Origin: Polynucleobacter sp. 30F-ANTBAC | Lineage (GTDB): Bacteria > Pseudomonadota > Gammaproteobacteria > Burkholderiales > Burkholderiaceae | Length of the DNA: 64,000 nucleotides | Assembly: GCF_018882385.1 (NCBI RefSeq) | Contig: NZ_JACVON010000001.1 | Span: 542,942-606,941 of the forward strand | Direction of reading: 5' to 3' | In this document: piece after piece, positions 17,157 to 25,805 of the stretch | How the letters are laid out: every line of letters starts with the position of its first letter | How positions within the stretch are numbered: position 1 is the stretch's first letter | Notes under the pieces: generated by a model | Database searches by the model: none | The model's input: the letters and a program-made list of their open reading frames with translations, nothing else | Told to the model about the DNA's origin: nothing | Program-made: the position numbers and the translations under genes

Positions 17157-17810
17157 ATGATGAAACCCTTGATAAAAATTGATTTTGTGTCGGATGTGGC
17201 CTGCCCTTGGTGTGCAGTTGGCTTAGGCAACCTGAATAAGGCTATGGTCGAGTTTGCCGATAAGGCTGACTTTGAAGTTCACTTTAGAGCATTTGAACTG
17301 AATCCTCATATGCCGCTTGGCGGTCAGGATGCCATGGAGCATCTCACAGAAAAATATGGCTTGAGCCTCGAGCAAGTTAAAGCCAATCAGATCCAAATTC
17401 GAGCTAGAGCAGCTGAAGTGGGTTTTAATTTCGACCCCAATGGTAGAAAAAGGGTTTACAACACTTTTAATGCTCATAGGTTGTTATTTTGGGCGGCTCA
17501 TGAGCTAGATCTTTCTAAGCAAGCTGCTCTCAAAACAGAGTTACTCACTACTTATTTTTGCTTAGGCGCCAGTCTTGATGATGAGCAAGTCATTCTTGAT
17601 GCTGTAGTTAGAGCTGGACTTGACCCCATTAGAGCTCAAGAGATCTTATCTGGGGTTGAGTTTACAGATGATGTAAAACAAGAAGAGAATAAATTCACAA
17701 CCATGGGGATACATTCAGTACCAACCATGATTGTGAATAAAGAATATCTTTTACAAGGCGCTCAATCGTCTAATGCACTGATCAATGCATTTCAAAAAAT
17801 AATCGCCTAA
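17157..17810 (+). CDS. DsbA family oxidoreductase (FrnE-like)
   Basis: 217 aa, no signal peptide, so cytoplasmic. The active site is CPWC at residues 16-19, in DFVSDVACPWCAVG. The long helical insertion and the cis-Pro loop HSVPTMIVN near residue 188 fit FrnE/2-hydroxychromene-isomerase-type DsbA proteins. Two ATG codons are adjacent (17157 and 17160). The gene converges with the class II aldolase gene, with only 11 nt between. Role inferred: thiol-disulfide exchange or a glutathione-type isomerisation. Confidence 0.9.
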   Translation: MMKPLIKIDFVSDVACPWCAVGLGNLNKAMVEFADKADFEVHFRAFELNPHMPLGGQDAMEHLTEKYGLSLEQVKANQIQIRARAAEVGFNFDPNGRKRVYNTFNAHRLLFWAAHELDLSKQAALKTELLTTYFCLGASLDDEQVILDAVVRAGLDPIRAQEILSGVEFTDDVKQEENKFTTMGIHSVPTMIVNKEYLLQGAQSSNALINAFQKIIA

Positions 17811-17821
17811 AGAAAAAGTCT

Positions 17822-18589
17822 TTACTCTAGGACGCTAGGGTCTCGACGGATTTCATCGCGAGCCATTGCTTCCCAAAGGAATGGGAAACCATTTTCATCA
17901 GTTCGTCGACCTGTCTCAGTAGCAACGGATGCTGGAAGTGGCGTACCACCACCCAACGATTCGACACGCCAAGCCATTTTGCAACGCCACTCCAGCGTGA
18001 TAGCTCTTAAATGTGCTTGACGAATATTTTTTGCCACAATTAAGACACCATGATTAGCTAGCAACGCCCATTTTTCTTGACCAAGAGCATTAGCAGCAGC
18101 TCGCCCGGCCGCGCCATCTTCAACAGTACCTCGATACTCATCATAGTAGACAGGGTCAGAATCAACCATCGCTGATGTTTGATCATATATTGGCGGAACT
18201 CTTCCTACCGCAGACCACACAGAACCCCAAGAAGGATGATTGTGAATGACAACAGATACATCATGTCTTGCAGAATGGACATCTATATGCAGATTAATCG
18301 CCGGAGTAATATTCCACTCACCTTCGATGATCTTGCCATTTTCGTCTAAATGCAAAATGTCAGAAGCTGTTACCTCAGCCCAGGTCAGCTCCCAAGGATT
18401 TGCAAAATAGGTGCCATCAGGTTGCTTAACAGTAATGTGGCCAGCAATGTGATCGTTATAACCCTCACGGTGCAGCACACGGCATAACAATGCCAGTTGC
18501 TGGCGCGGTGTAAGCGTTGGAAGCAATGGTGATCGACCTGGTTTTGGAGCATATTTCTTCAATAACTCTACATTTAGATCATTATTCAT
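17822..18589 (-). CDS. Class II aldolase/adducin family protein
   Basis: 255 aa, cytoplasmic, probably zinc-dependent. Zinc ligands are suggested by VVIHNHPSWGSV near residue 113 (His-x-His) and a downstream His in ALLANHGVLIV near residue 180. The N-terminal about 20 residues before LTPRQQLALLCRVL are unusual, with GRSPLLP. It may cleave or decarboxylate a hydroxy-oxo acid. It lies directly downstream of the TauD-like gene (41 nt gap) and probably shares its transcript, which suggests that both act on one substrate. Confidence 0.82.
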   Translation of the reverse strand: MNNDLNVELLKKYAPKPGRSPLLPTLTPRQQLALLCRVLHREGYNDHIAGHITVKQPDGTYFANPWELTWAEVTASDILHLDENGKIIEGEWNITPAINLHIDVHSARHDVSVVIHNHPSWGSVWSAVGRVPPIYDQTSAMVDSDPVYYDEYRGTVEDGAAGRAAANALGQEKWALLANHGVLIVAKNIRQAHLRAITLEWRCKMAWRVESLGGGTPLPASVATETGRRTDENGFPFLWEAMARDEIRRDPSVLE

Positions 18590-18630
18590 TTTTATCCTTT
18601 GGATATTCTTAATTCAAGATTTGAAATCAA

Positions 18631-19470
18631 TTATTTTTTAATTGCAGATCGGTCAAAAACTGATGCGCGATGCATCCGTCTTTGATGTGGCTGGTAATCT
18701 AAAATGGCATGGTGAATAACACTTCTGTTATCCCAAATCACCATATCTCCAACACTCCAACGGTGTCTAAAGACAAATTTAATGTGCTGGCAATGTGCAT
18801 GAAGATAGGACAGAATTGCATCACTTTCTGCAGGAGCCAAACCATCAATATGCGTTGTGTATGTTGGACTTAAATAAAGCGCCTTTCGTCCAGTAACCGG
18901 GTGAGTTTTGACTAATTTATGCAAATGGCGCTTTGACATATTAATCACCTCAAGATAACGATCATGAGTAACAACATTCTGACGCAATGCAGTAGTCATA
19001 GGTCCATTCATATCATGCCAAGCAGAAAGTCCCTCAAGATAGTTTTTCATCGGTTCAGACAATGCATCATATGCTGAAGTCATACTGATCCAACATGTAT
19101 CACCACCAAATGGCGGCAAAATCTTAGCTTGCGTCATTGTAATAATCGGTGGGCTTGCTAAAAAGCTCTCATCATGGTGCCACATATCAGCACGATCGCC
19201 CAGCTTAGAGTCAATCAAGGTAATCTTCTCAAAACCTTTGCCTAGATTTGGGTAAAACGTATGAACTTCAGCCTCGCCAAAATAGTCAGAGATTGCAAGA
19301 TGTTGTTCTAGCGTTAAATCAGGCACACGCAAAAGAATGGTCTCATGTTTAACAAGAGTAGCGTCAAGATCCGCCAGGGTTTCTTGATCAAATATCCTAT
19401 CAAGATTTAAATCTAGGACTTCAGCACCAATTGCTGGGCCAAGAGGCTTTACTGTAAAAGACTTAGTCAT
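18631..19470 (-). CDS. TauD/TfdA family 2-oxoglutarate dioxygenase
   Basis: 279 aa. Fe(II) ligands are His and Asp of MWHHDESF near residue 98, and the distal His in SVIHHAILDY near residue 252. The 2-oxoglutarate-binding Arg is in RRMHRASVFD. Family members hydroxylate taurine or cleave aryl ethers such as 2,4-D. It starts a probable operon with the aldolase gene and is divergent from a TetR gene, with about 300 nt between. Together with the nearby extradiol dioxygenase it suggests ether cleavage followed by ring opening; this is inference. Confidence 0.88.
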   Translation of the reverse strand: MTKSFTVKPLGPAIGAEVLDLNLDRIFDQETLADLDATLVKHETILLRVPDLTLEQHLAISDYFGEAEVHTFYPNLGKGFEKITLIDSKLGDRADMWHHDESFLASPPIITMTQAKILPPFGGDTCWISMTSAYDALSEPMKNYLEGLSAWHDMNGPMTTALRQNVVTHDRYLEVINMSKRHLHKLVKTHPVTGRKALYLSPTYTTHIDGLAPAESDAILSYLHAHCQHIKFVFRHRWSVGDMVIWDNRSVIHHAILDYQPHQRRMHRASVFDRSAIKK

Positions 19471-19773
19471 AAATTTTTCCTCACATAATTATTATTTAAG
19501 GTCTTAAAGTACTTGACCCATTAAAAACATTGGCGCTAGTTTGAAGTAGCACTATATTGACGCAATCAATTTATATTTGTTACTCATTTTTTACAGCTTG
19601 ACATGGCCTTAAGGTCCACACTAAGCTCTTAGAATAAGTTACAAATAAAGTATATGTAAGTGAAAATAAATCGGATAGTCGCTTTTATAACAAGCTGAAA
19701 ATCAGTCTAATTCAATGATTTAATTGGTAAATTTAACTTTTATTCCGAAATGGATCATTAGCACTCGTATTTC
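19471..19773. promoter_or_regulatory. Divergent promoter region, TauD operon / TetR gene
   Basis: About 300 nt, AT-rich, no gene. TTGACA (19598-19603) with a weak TAAGCT 18 nt on is a possible plus-strand promoter for the TetR gene. An imperfect inverted repeat flanks it: TATTTGTTACT (19574-19584) and AGTTACAAATA (19637-19647). It could be a TetR operator pair. AAGTACTT at 19507-19514 also occurs before the extradiol dioxygenase gene (21543-21550). All binding roles are inferred. Confidence 0.4.
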
Positions 19774-20463
19774 ATGCAAAAAAATCGTCATTCCTCATTC
19801 GCATCAAAAGAAGATTTGCACAGCAAACTTCCAACACTTCGCAAGCGCCCAAACCAATCCAGGTCTCGAGCTCTGGTGGATGCTGTTGAACAAGCCTGCC
19901 TGCGTATTTTGGATGAAGGCGGAGAAGAAGCCCTAACAGTTTCACGCATCGCTGAGGTTTCAGGAGCTGCAGTTGGGTCGATTTATCAGTATTTCCCTAA
20001 TAAAGAGGCCATTATTGGCATGCTTTATGAACGTGCTCTTGATGAGGAGGCTAATCGCCTTTTACTAATGCGTGAAAAGCTGGTGGGCCTACCCCTCAAA
20101 AGCTCCCTGCGAGAAATCATTGCTAATATTATTAGAGTTGAATTACGACTCTCCAAACTCAATCAAGCTTTCCATTTGAAATACCATGCTGCACTTCATC
20201 TCGGAATGTGGCGAAGTCCCTATAAGACAACAAAAGAGTTTATAGATGGCACGTGGTTACCCTTATTGGAGATGCATAAAAATGAGATCACCACACCCCA
20301 CCCTGATTTAGCAGCGTATTTAATCGGTCAGGGTTTACGCAGTGTTATTCGGTCAATATTAGAGGATCTCCCCTCTCAACTTGAAACCGAAGCATTACTT
20401 GATAATTTAGTGGCCATGGCTATTGGCTGCCTTCAAATCAAAGATTCACCAGAATCGTCATAA
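19774..20463 (+). CDS. TetR/AcrR family transcriptional regulator
   Basis: 229 aa. The helix-turn-helix is at about residues 45-80: LTVSRIAEVSGAAVGSIYQYFPNKEAIIG. The N-terminus is unusually long and basic (LRKRPNQSRSR). The C-terminal domain carries the ligand pocket. By position it probably controls the divergent TauD-aldolase operon or the neighbouring extradiol dioxygenase gene, which it converges with. Effector unknown. Confidence 0.85.
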   Translation: MQKNRHSSFASKEDLHSKLPTLRKRPNQSRSRALVDAVEQACLRILDEGGEEALTVSRIAEVSGAAVGSIYQYFPNKEAIIGMLYERALDEEANRLLLMREKLVGLPLKSSLREIIANIIRVELRLSKLNQAFHLKYHAALHLGMWRSPYKTTKEFIDGTWLPLLEMHKNEITTPHPDLAAYLIGQGLRSVIRSILEDLPSQLETEALLDNLVAMAIGCLQIKDSPESS

Positions 20464-20538
20464 AAAACGACTCGGCTCCAGCCCCACTATTACCGTCATA
20501 ACCCTGATTTCTTGACTTAAGCACCTCATGAGTTGATC

Positions 20539-20569
20539 GAGAAATAGCCGCTATACACGACTATTTCTC
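20539..20569 (-). terminator. Hairpin terminator of the extradiol dioxygenase gene
   Basis: GAGAAATAG (20539-20547) pairs with CTATTTCTC (20561-20569); pairing extends through AGTTGA/TCAACT with a small bulge. It lies between two convergent genes. On the minus strand there is no T-run, so confidence is limited. Confidence 0.45.
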
Positions 20570-20579
20570 AACTCTGTTT

Positions 20580-21506
20580 TTAGGTGATCACACTTAAGAA
20601 TGCTTCATTTAATTTACGATCGTGATAGAAAATACCTCTTCCTACCTCATCCCAAGTCCATGTAATTGGATTCATATCTGGATACCATTGGTACCCCCCA
20701 CAAAAGGTTTCCAAACGATTACCTGATGGGTCAAAGAAGTAGATAGTTGTGCCTCGAGTAACCCCGTGTCTAGTCGGACCAATATCGATGGACACGCGAT
20801 TCATCGTCATAATGTCAGCTGCTCTTAATACTTGCTCCCAGCTTTCCAACAGAAAAGAAACATGATGAAGCTTGTCATCTTCTCCATGACGAACCATAGC
20901 AATATCATGCGCTTTATTCGAGCATGTCAACCAAGTTGCTAAATCAGTTTTGCCATCTTCCATCTTCACACGCTCAACCAGCACAAAACCAAAAATTTCT
21001 TCAAATAACTTTCTGGAGCCATCAATATCACCTCCATAAAGAAGCGCATGATCCATTCGAAGAGGAGCAATACCTTTTAAGTCAGGAACCCAAGCTTCTG
21101 GATTGAAATCACCTAAGCCATTACCTACTGATGTCTTTTCAGCATAAATTTCAATGGTATGACCCGTTGGAATCTTAAAGCGAATGCGCTCACCCGTTTC
21201 AAGCATTTCACCCGCCGGGATTCTTTCAGTAACTACCCCATAGTTTTTTAAGTCAGATGCATACTGGTCTAATATTTTTTTATTTTGGACTTTAAAAGCA
21301 AAACAATCCAAACCCGCTTTATCGGATTTTTTAATGATGAAGCTATTGTGGTCACGCTCATCCCAGCACTTAAAGTAAACACGCCCAGCTTTATCTCTTC
21401 CGGTTTCTTTTAAGCCCATGACATTCGTATAAAAATGGACTGACTCGTCCAAATCCAGTACACGCAACTGTGCATGCCCAGGTCTTAAAACTCCTGTAAT
21501 CGCCAT
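20580..21506 (-). CDS. Catechol 2,3-dioxygenase (extradiol, XylE type)
   Basis: 308 aa from the ATG at 21506, which has GGAGAG 6 nt upstream. Sequence follows the TOL plasmid XylE/NahH plan: two vicinal-oxygen-chelate domains, with iron ligands in MDHALLYGG (His), LHHVSFLLE (His) and GNRLETFCGG (Glu), plus the conserved ISxGPTRHG..TIYFFDPSGN region. It would open catechol or a substituted catechol to 2-hydroxymuconate semialdehyde. No other meta-pathway gene is in the window, so the product's fate is not shown here. Promoter elements lie just upstream. Confidence 0.92.
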   Translation of the reverse strand: MAITGVLRPGHAQLRVLDLDESVHFYTNVMGLKETGRDKAGRVYFKCWDERDHNSFIIKKSDKAGLDCFAFKVQNKKILDQYASDLKNYGVVTERIPAGEMLETGERIRFKIPTGHTIEIYAEKTSVGNGLGDFNPEAWVPDLKGIAPLRMDHALLYGGDIDGSRKLFEEIFGFVLVERVKMEDGKTDLATWLTCSNKAHDIAMVRHGEDDKLHHVSFLLESWEQVLRAADIMTMNRVSIDIGPTRHGVTRGTTIYFFDPSGNRLETFCGGYQWYPDMNPITWTWDEVGRGIFYHDRKLNEAFLSVIT

Positions 21507-21519
21507 ATTTCTCTCCAAA

Positions 21520-21538
21520 AAAATGACTCAATCATTTT
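21520..21538 (-). promoter_or_regulatory. Inverted repeat before the extradiol dioxygenase gene
   Basis: AAAATGA (21520-21526) and TCATTTT (21532-21538) around CTCAA, between the Shine-Dalgarno and the likely promoter, 14 nt upstream of the start codon. AAGTACTT follows at 21543-21550. A regulator site or RNA hairpin is possible; both are inferred. Confidence 0.35.
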
Positions 21539-21686
21539 GATCAAGTACTTAGTTAGTTTAAAAATGGTTGGGGAGCGTATCTAGAGGTACCTAGTAGTTT
21601 CCCTAGTGCTGTTATTTGAGCCAAATCAATTTTTTGTTATTTACACACCTACAATCAAGAATCAATTAGGAAAGCAACTGCCAGTC

Positions 21687-22001
21687 ATGTCAACTTCAAA
21701 AAATACGATTGATTATTTAAAAGATCAGCTTGCTAGCTTGCATGGCGTCTCAACTAAGCGAATGTTTGGCGAGTACTGTTTGTATGTTGATGGCTTACCA
21801 ATTGCATTTGTTTGTAGCGATCAATTATTTATCAAGCCCACGGAAACGAATAAGCAGTTATTGATTAAAGAATTAATTGGATTCCCTTATCCAGGCGCTA
21901 AACCTTATTTCCTGATTCCAGCAGACCAGTGGGAGGATGCCGAGTGGCTCAGAGAACTGATTATTAGAACTGCCAAAGAACTTCGTCAAGGAAAGAAATA
22001 A
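21687..22001 (+). CDS. TfoX/Sxy N-terminal domain family protein
   Basis: 104 aa from ATG at 21687; an earlier in-frame start exists at 21606 but the conserved domain begins just after the later one. The domain has STKRMFGEYCLYVDGLPIAFVCSDQLFIKP, as in the TfoX N-terminal family. Stand-alone short proteins of this type are common and their role is not established; only longer TfoX/Sxy proteins control competence. It lies between the XylE gene (divergent) and the 106-aa gene (convergent). Confidence 0.8.
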   Translation: MSTSKNTIDYLKDQLASLHGVSTKRMFGEYCLYVDGLPIAFVCSDQLFIKPTETNKQLLIKELIGFPYPGAKPYFLIPADQWEDAEWLRELIIRTAKELRQGKK

Positions 22002-22023
22002 GCTTTCCAATGCTACCAGTGAC

Positions 22024-22344
22024 TTACTTCCAATTACACTGAATGGACCGAGTGAACCAATGATTGGATTGCTTATTCAGTTGGTCTATTAACTGCTCTA
22101 CTTCATCGGGATTCAAATCAATTGCTTTTTTACCTTCTAATAGATTTCTCATCGTAGCTGAGAAATCATGACTGGTATTAATCCACATCAGATCTAAAAC
22201 ACCTATATCAGCCAGCATTTTGAGAGTTTCGACTGGAAACTCTCCTAATTGAGAACCACTGAGCGACTCATCATATGCTTTAGCAATTAAAGCCCAATGG
22301 GTCGTTAATAAACCAATTAAGTCAGAATTTTTAGATGGCATCAT
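22024..22344 (-). CDS. Hypothetical protein next to ATP-grasp gene
   Basis: 106 aa, acidic and helical, with LKMLADIGVLDLMWINTS and a mid segment NLLEGKKAIDLNPDEVEQLIDQLN; it ends SIQCNWK. No signal peptide or known domain. It starts 12 nt after the stop of the ATP-grasp gene, on the same strand, with no clear Shine-Dalgarno, so translation may be coupled. It is a candidate partner or substrate of that enzyme, but no evidence beyond position exists. Confidence 0.5.
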   Translation of the reverse strand: MMPSKNSDLIGLLTTHWALIAKAYDESLSGSQLGEFPVETLKMLADIGVLDLMWINTSHDFSATMRNLLEGKKAIDLNPDEVEQLIDQLNKQSNHWFTRSIQCNWK

Positions 22345-22356
22345 GACGCTGTTTAA

Positions 22357-23205
22357 TCATCTATTGATATGAAATTGAATGGCTGCAGCAAATCTCATGG
22401 AAGCCTGCGGGGCAATCGGCAAGAACAGCTCTGGTTCAATTGCCTCAAGCTCCATCAATAACCATTGGTTTTGATATTTGACCAAATCAACTCTGGCATA
22501 AAGAGAAAAATCAGGCAGATAACTCAAGACTTGGTTACCAATTTGTTGTGCCTGCACATCTGCTTGAACCAAGGAATTAGTTCCGCCATAAGCATCTTGA
22601 ACTCTGTAATCACCTTTTTGAGGTTTTTTCAGAATAGCGTGTGAATAAATGCCGCTGAAATAAATTAATGACAATTCACCAAAATCAGCAACGCTTTCTA
22701 AAAAAGGTTGGATCATGACATCACCTTTTACGAGCTCTTGCTTCAGATGTTCTTGGACTTGAGCATCTTGGGCTTGCCCTTTCAAAGCACCAATAGCACC
22801 GATGGAAACGGCTGGCTTCACAACCACGATAGGCCACTCTAATGAGTCCATTAAGCCCTCACAAGCTTGATGCCTGTCTACCCACACCGTTGGTACTGTT
22901 GGAACACCCAACCCAGATAATTCTTTTAGATATTTTTTATGGCTATTCCACCTCAGAATACGACTTGAATTCAGAACCCTTGTAACCTGCTCAACAGCTT
23001 CAACCCAAGATAGAAATTCTTCTAAATGTAAAAAATAGTCCCACGGAGTTCGAATGACCACTAAATCAAACGAAGACCAATCCAAAGATGCTCGCCAAGA
23101 AACCAGTTCAGATGAAATGCCTAGCTTATGTAACTCCTCTATTAGGAGATAGGACTCTGGATCTGGCTTTGCCATTTGTGCGCCAGTAATTAAAGCAACA
23201 CGCAT
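22357..23205 (-). CDS. ATP-grasp domain protein (RimK/DcsG-like)
   Basis: 282 aa. The N-terminal domain has VIRTPWDYFLHLEEFLSWV, and the ATP-grasp core includes WPIVVVKPAVSIGAIGA near residue 135 and LSLIYFSGIYSHAILKKPQKGDYRV near residues 180-204, ending in an acidic metal-binding WLLMELEAIEPELFL. COG0189-like proteins of this type include DcsG (D-cycloserine synthesis) and some peptide-tailoring ligases. Substrate unknown. It is followed by a 106-aa gene 12 nt downstream. Confidence 0.8.
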   Translation of the reverse strand: MRVALITGAQMAKPDPESYLLIEELHKLGISSELVSWRASLDWSSFDLVVIRTPWDYFLHLEEFLSWVEAVEQVTRVLNSSRILRWNSHKKYLKELSGLGVPTVPTVWVDRHQACEGLMDSLEWPIVVVKPAVSIGAIGALKGQAQDAQVQEHLKQELVKGDVMIQPFLESVADFGELSLIYFSGIYSHAILKKPQKGDYRVQDAYGGTNSLVQADVQAQQIGNQVLSYLPDFSLYARVDLVKYQNQWLLMELEAIEPELFLPIAPQASMRFAAAIQFHINR

Positions 23206-23482
23206 TCAATACCTTTGATATGAGAAGAATTGAGACTAAGTAGTTTTGGATTGTAAGATAAGTTCCATCTACAAGTTTGAGCGCCAGCTGATGTGTGCTT
23301 TTTAGGCCAATTAGTGGCTTAGCTCCCACCACTAACTCTGCCGGATTAAAAGAAAAGGTCCGAAATATGAAGTGGCTAGCCTGGACAAATATATACCTTT
23401 ATCAAATGCTACATATCCTAACCCACTCATCTATATGGATGGTGTCACTCGGCCTAAGAAATCTTAGTTATTTAATATGAAA

Positions 23483-24148
23483 TTACCTCAAAAAATTTCC
23501 CCGAAGCATAGATTCAAAAACCGTAAGATTCTCAGACAACTCCTTAAAACCTGATTCCCCACCACTTCCAATAGATGCCAATCTTGTCATAAACCCTGCA
23601 AGAACTCGAACGCCAGCCTCCACTTTAATATTCTTATCCAGCTCCCCTCTTTTCTTAGCAAGAGTTAATAACTCGGAAAAGAATTTCTTAAACTCATCCT
23701 GTCCAATATTTTTGGTTAAAGTTAACTCAGGGTGGCGCTGAATTTCTGCATCCGCATGACCTGCAAACAATACAATTGATGGATTTTTTTTAGTCAGCCG
23801 CAATGCTCCCTTAGACCCTAGAATCAGCTGTTCGAGAACAGTGGCATCGTAATTTAATGTAGATGCCTCTTTAAATACTTCGAGCAACTTGGAATTAACA
23901 TCTTTTAAAGCCTCGTGAAATAGCGCAGCTTTCGAATCAAAATAGTGATAAAGCAAACCACTAGTCACACCGGCACGCTTGGCTATATCTCGATTAGAAG
24001 TTCCTACATACCCACCAGCAGCAAAGCATTCAATGGCAGCATCTAGTATGAGGCGAAACATTTCTCCATGCGAAATTGTGTTTAGAGGCCTGCCACGCTT
24101 TTTCTTTAAATCTAACTTAACAGTTGCAATTCCAGAATTCTTAGACAC
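23483..24148 (-). CDS. TetR/AcrR family transcriptional regulator
   Basis: 221 aa. Helix-turn-helix at about residues 50-75: TSNRDIAKRAGVTSGLLYHYFDSKAALF. An N-terminal basic stretch (KLDLKKKRGRPL) is a minor-groove arm. The start codon is GTG, since no in-frame ATG lies upstream in the spacing. It is transcribed away from the P450-DUF1254 operon in the same direction, with 254 nt between, and probably regulates it; the effector is unknown. Confidence 0.82.
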   Translation of the reverse strand: MSKNSGIATVKLDLKKKRGRPLNTISHGEMFRLILDAAIECFAAGGYVGTSNRDIAKRAGVTSGLLYHYFDSKAALFHEALKDVNSKLLEVFKEASTLNYDATVLEQLILGSKGALRLTKKNPSIVLFAGHADAEIQRHPELTLTKNIGQDEFKKFFSELLTLAKKRGELDKNIKVEAGVRVLAGFMTRLASIGSGGESGFKELSENLTVFESMLRGNFLR

Positions 24149-24350
24149 TTTTATTTGCCATATATAAAAGTACTAATATAAAACAAATAAAAACCAATAG
24201 CTAAATATCTACTTAACTTCTCATAATTATTTGCACTTGGTTAATAAGCTCTGCTTGGCATCCACCCAGATCCCAAGAAAAAATTGTGATCACCGCCAAT
24301 CAGTTGGCCAACATGTCTAATATATTGCCTTGAGTAGCGCACATAAGAAC

Positions 24351-24377
24351 GTGGCTCTATTAGATTAATAGAGCCAC
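24351..24377 (-). terminator. Perfect 12-bp hairpin after the P450-DUF1254 operon
   Basis: GTGGCTCTATTA (24351-24362) and TAATAGAGCCAC (24366-24377) with a 3-nt loop, 25 nt after the DUF1254 stop. There is no U-tract on either strand, so it may be a terminator without one or an RNA stabiliser. Confidence 0.5.
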
Positions 24378-24402
24378 TAATTGAAAAATGAAAAAAGTGC
24401 GC

Positions 24403-25803
24403 TCAATCAATCTTTTCTAGCTTTGGTAATTTATATTGGCCATTTAAGATTGGCTGAGCAGGCTCATACATTCTTACAACTAATGAAAATGGGGCATCAC
24501 CAACTGGTAGCCAATTTTTTCCATTAGCAGGCGGATTTTTAGAAAACTGTAAAAGTAGAGATCCATCTGCCTCATAAACCAATTCAGGCGTTCTATCACC
24601 AATAGAAAAACGATTAATAGAATTTTCAATCAGAGTAAACGTTTTTAAATCATATGCAGTAATTGACCAGAAGGCTCCTACTGGTGGGAGAGCACCTTTA
24701 GGAAAACGAATTTGATAACGACTAGCGCCGGTCATAAGCTGGCCAGAATCATCTACTGTTCTTGCCGCATAAACCGTTTCTTCTGGACGATTGGCATATC
24801 CACCATACACAACTGCTGCGCGCATTAAGTAGTTCTCACCATAATCAGCAAGGCCCAATGGGAAAATCCAACCATTCCGTACATCAGGAAGAGGTTGCTG
24901 GGAGCTAGCTCTAAGTAAAGCTTGGCCCTCAGCTAAAGCACCTTCCAAGCCTTTGCGCACTGATGGATTAATCTTTTCAGGATCGAACTCAGAATTAGGA
25001 CCAAACCCAATTTGATCAAACATGCGAACCATAGCCTCTTCCCCTGCTCTGGGGGTATTGTTCTTCAACCAAATATTGAGTATCTTGAAAAACTCTATAC
25101 TTGCCATAGGGTTTGACTTAACAGCCTCTTGAACAACTAGAGTCTCTTGCACAGCTTTTTTCGCCAACCATTGAGATAAAGGTGCAGCCTTAAAGCCTCT
25201 AAGTTGTGCACGAGCATCTTGAAGGTCATGCTCACCTCCAACGGCTAAACGCCCTAAAATCCAAACATTTTTAGTAGCCATTTTCACAGGTCTAACATTC
25301 TTGGGAAGAGTTCCTTTCCAAGTCGGACCAATGAGCGCAAAAAGTTGCGCTTTAGTTCCAGTGGTTCTCCGACCCAAATGCGTCACCTCATTAAAAAAAT
25401 CTGTAACCGCAAGGGTATAGTAGCGATCCCGTGTGTCAGGTGCAGTTATAACAATAGGCTCCTTAGATAAATCAAACCAACCACTAAAATATAAAGTGTC
25501 GTTGTTAGGTGCGCGTAGCTCGCCCGCTGTCGTTGGTGTTATTAAATTTTCATTGATAAAAAAATGATTTATTGGAGCAGCAACAGGCTGATTGGCCGAT
25601 GTCTTATGAGTTTCATTGTGCATTTGCTTAGACATATCAACCATAGGGTAACCCCATACATACGCCAAAGTTCCAATGTGCAGCGCCTGTTTTTCGTTGA
25701 TAACCTCAACAAAACGCTGGCGAGCATCTTGTGTGGGCTGGCCATAAACTAATGAAATGGGGGCAAACCATAAGGCCCCAATTGTTAGCAAAATAAATTT
25801 CAT
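24403..25803 (-). CDS. DUF1254/DUF1214 domain-containing exported protein
   Basis: 466 aa from the ATG at 25803. A signal peptide (hydrophobic core LLTIGALWFAPISLVYG) is followed by DUF1254 (about residues 40-170, with AYVWGYPMVDMSKQ and APNNDTLYFSGWFDLS) and a C-terminal DUF1214 domain (RFPKGALPPVGAFWSITAYDLKTF). Role is unknown. The start lies 2 nt behind the stop of the P450 gene, so translation is coupled, suggesting joint action on one compound: oxidation inside, this protein in the periplasm. Confidence 0.85.
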   Translation of the reverse strand: MKFILLTIGALWFAPISLVYGQPTQDARQRFVEVINEKQALHIGTLAYVWGYPMVDMSKQMHNETHKTSANQPVAAPINHFFINENLITPTTAGELRAPNNDTLYFSGWFDLSKEPIVITAPDTRDRYYTLAVTDFFNEVTHLGRRTTGTKAQLFALIGPTWKGTLPKNVRPVKMATKNVWILGRLAVGGEHDLQDARAQLRGFKAAPLSQWLAKKAVQETLVVQEAVKSNPMASIEFFKILNIWLKNNTPRAGEEAMVRMFDQIGFGPNSEFDPEKINPSVRKGLEGALAEGQALLRASSQQPLPDVRNGWIFPLGLADYGENYLMRAAVVYGGYANRPEETVYAARTVDDSGQLMTGASRYQIRFPKGALPPVGAFWSITAYDLKTFTLIENSINRFSIGDRTPELVYEADGSLLLQFSKNPPANGKNWLPVGDAPFSLVVRMYEPAQPILNGQYKLPKLEKID

Positions 25804-25805
25804 GA

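Noticed and set aside
23206..23482. Region between ATP-grasp and TetR genes, with short frames that might be transposase remnants
   Set aside because: Translations in both strands show no recognisable transposase or integrase motif. I see nothing supportable.
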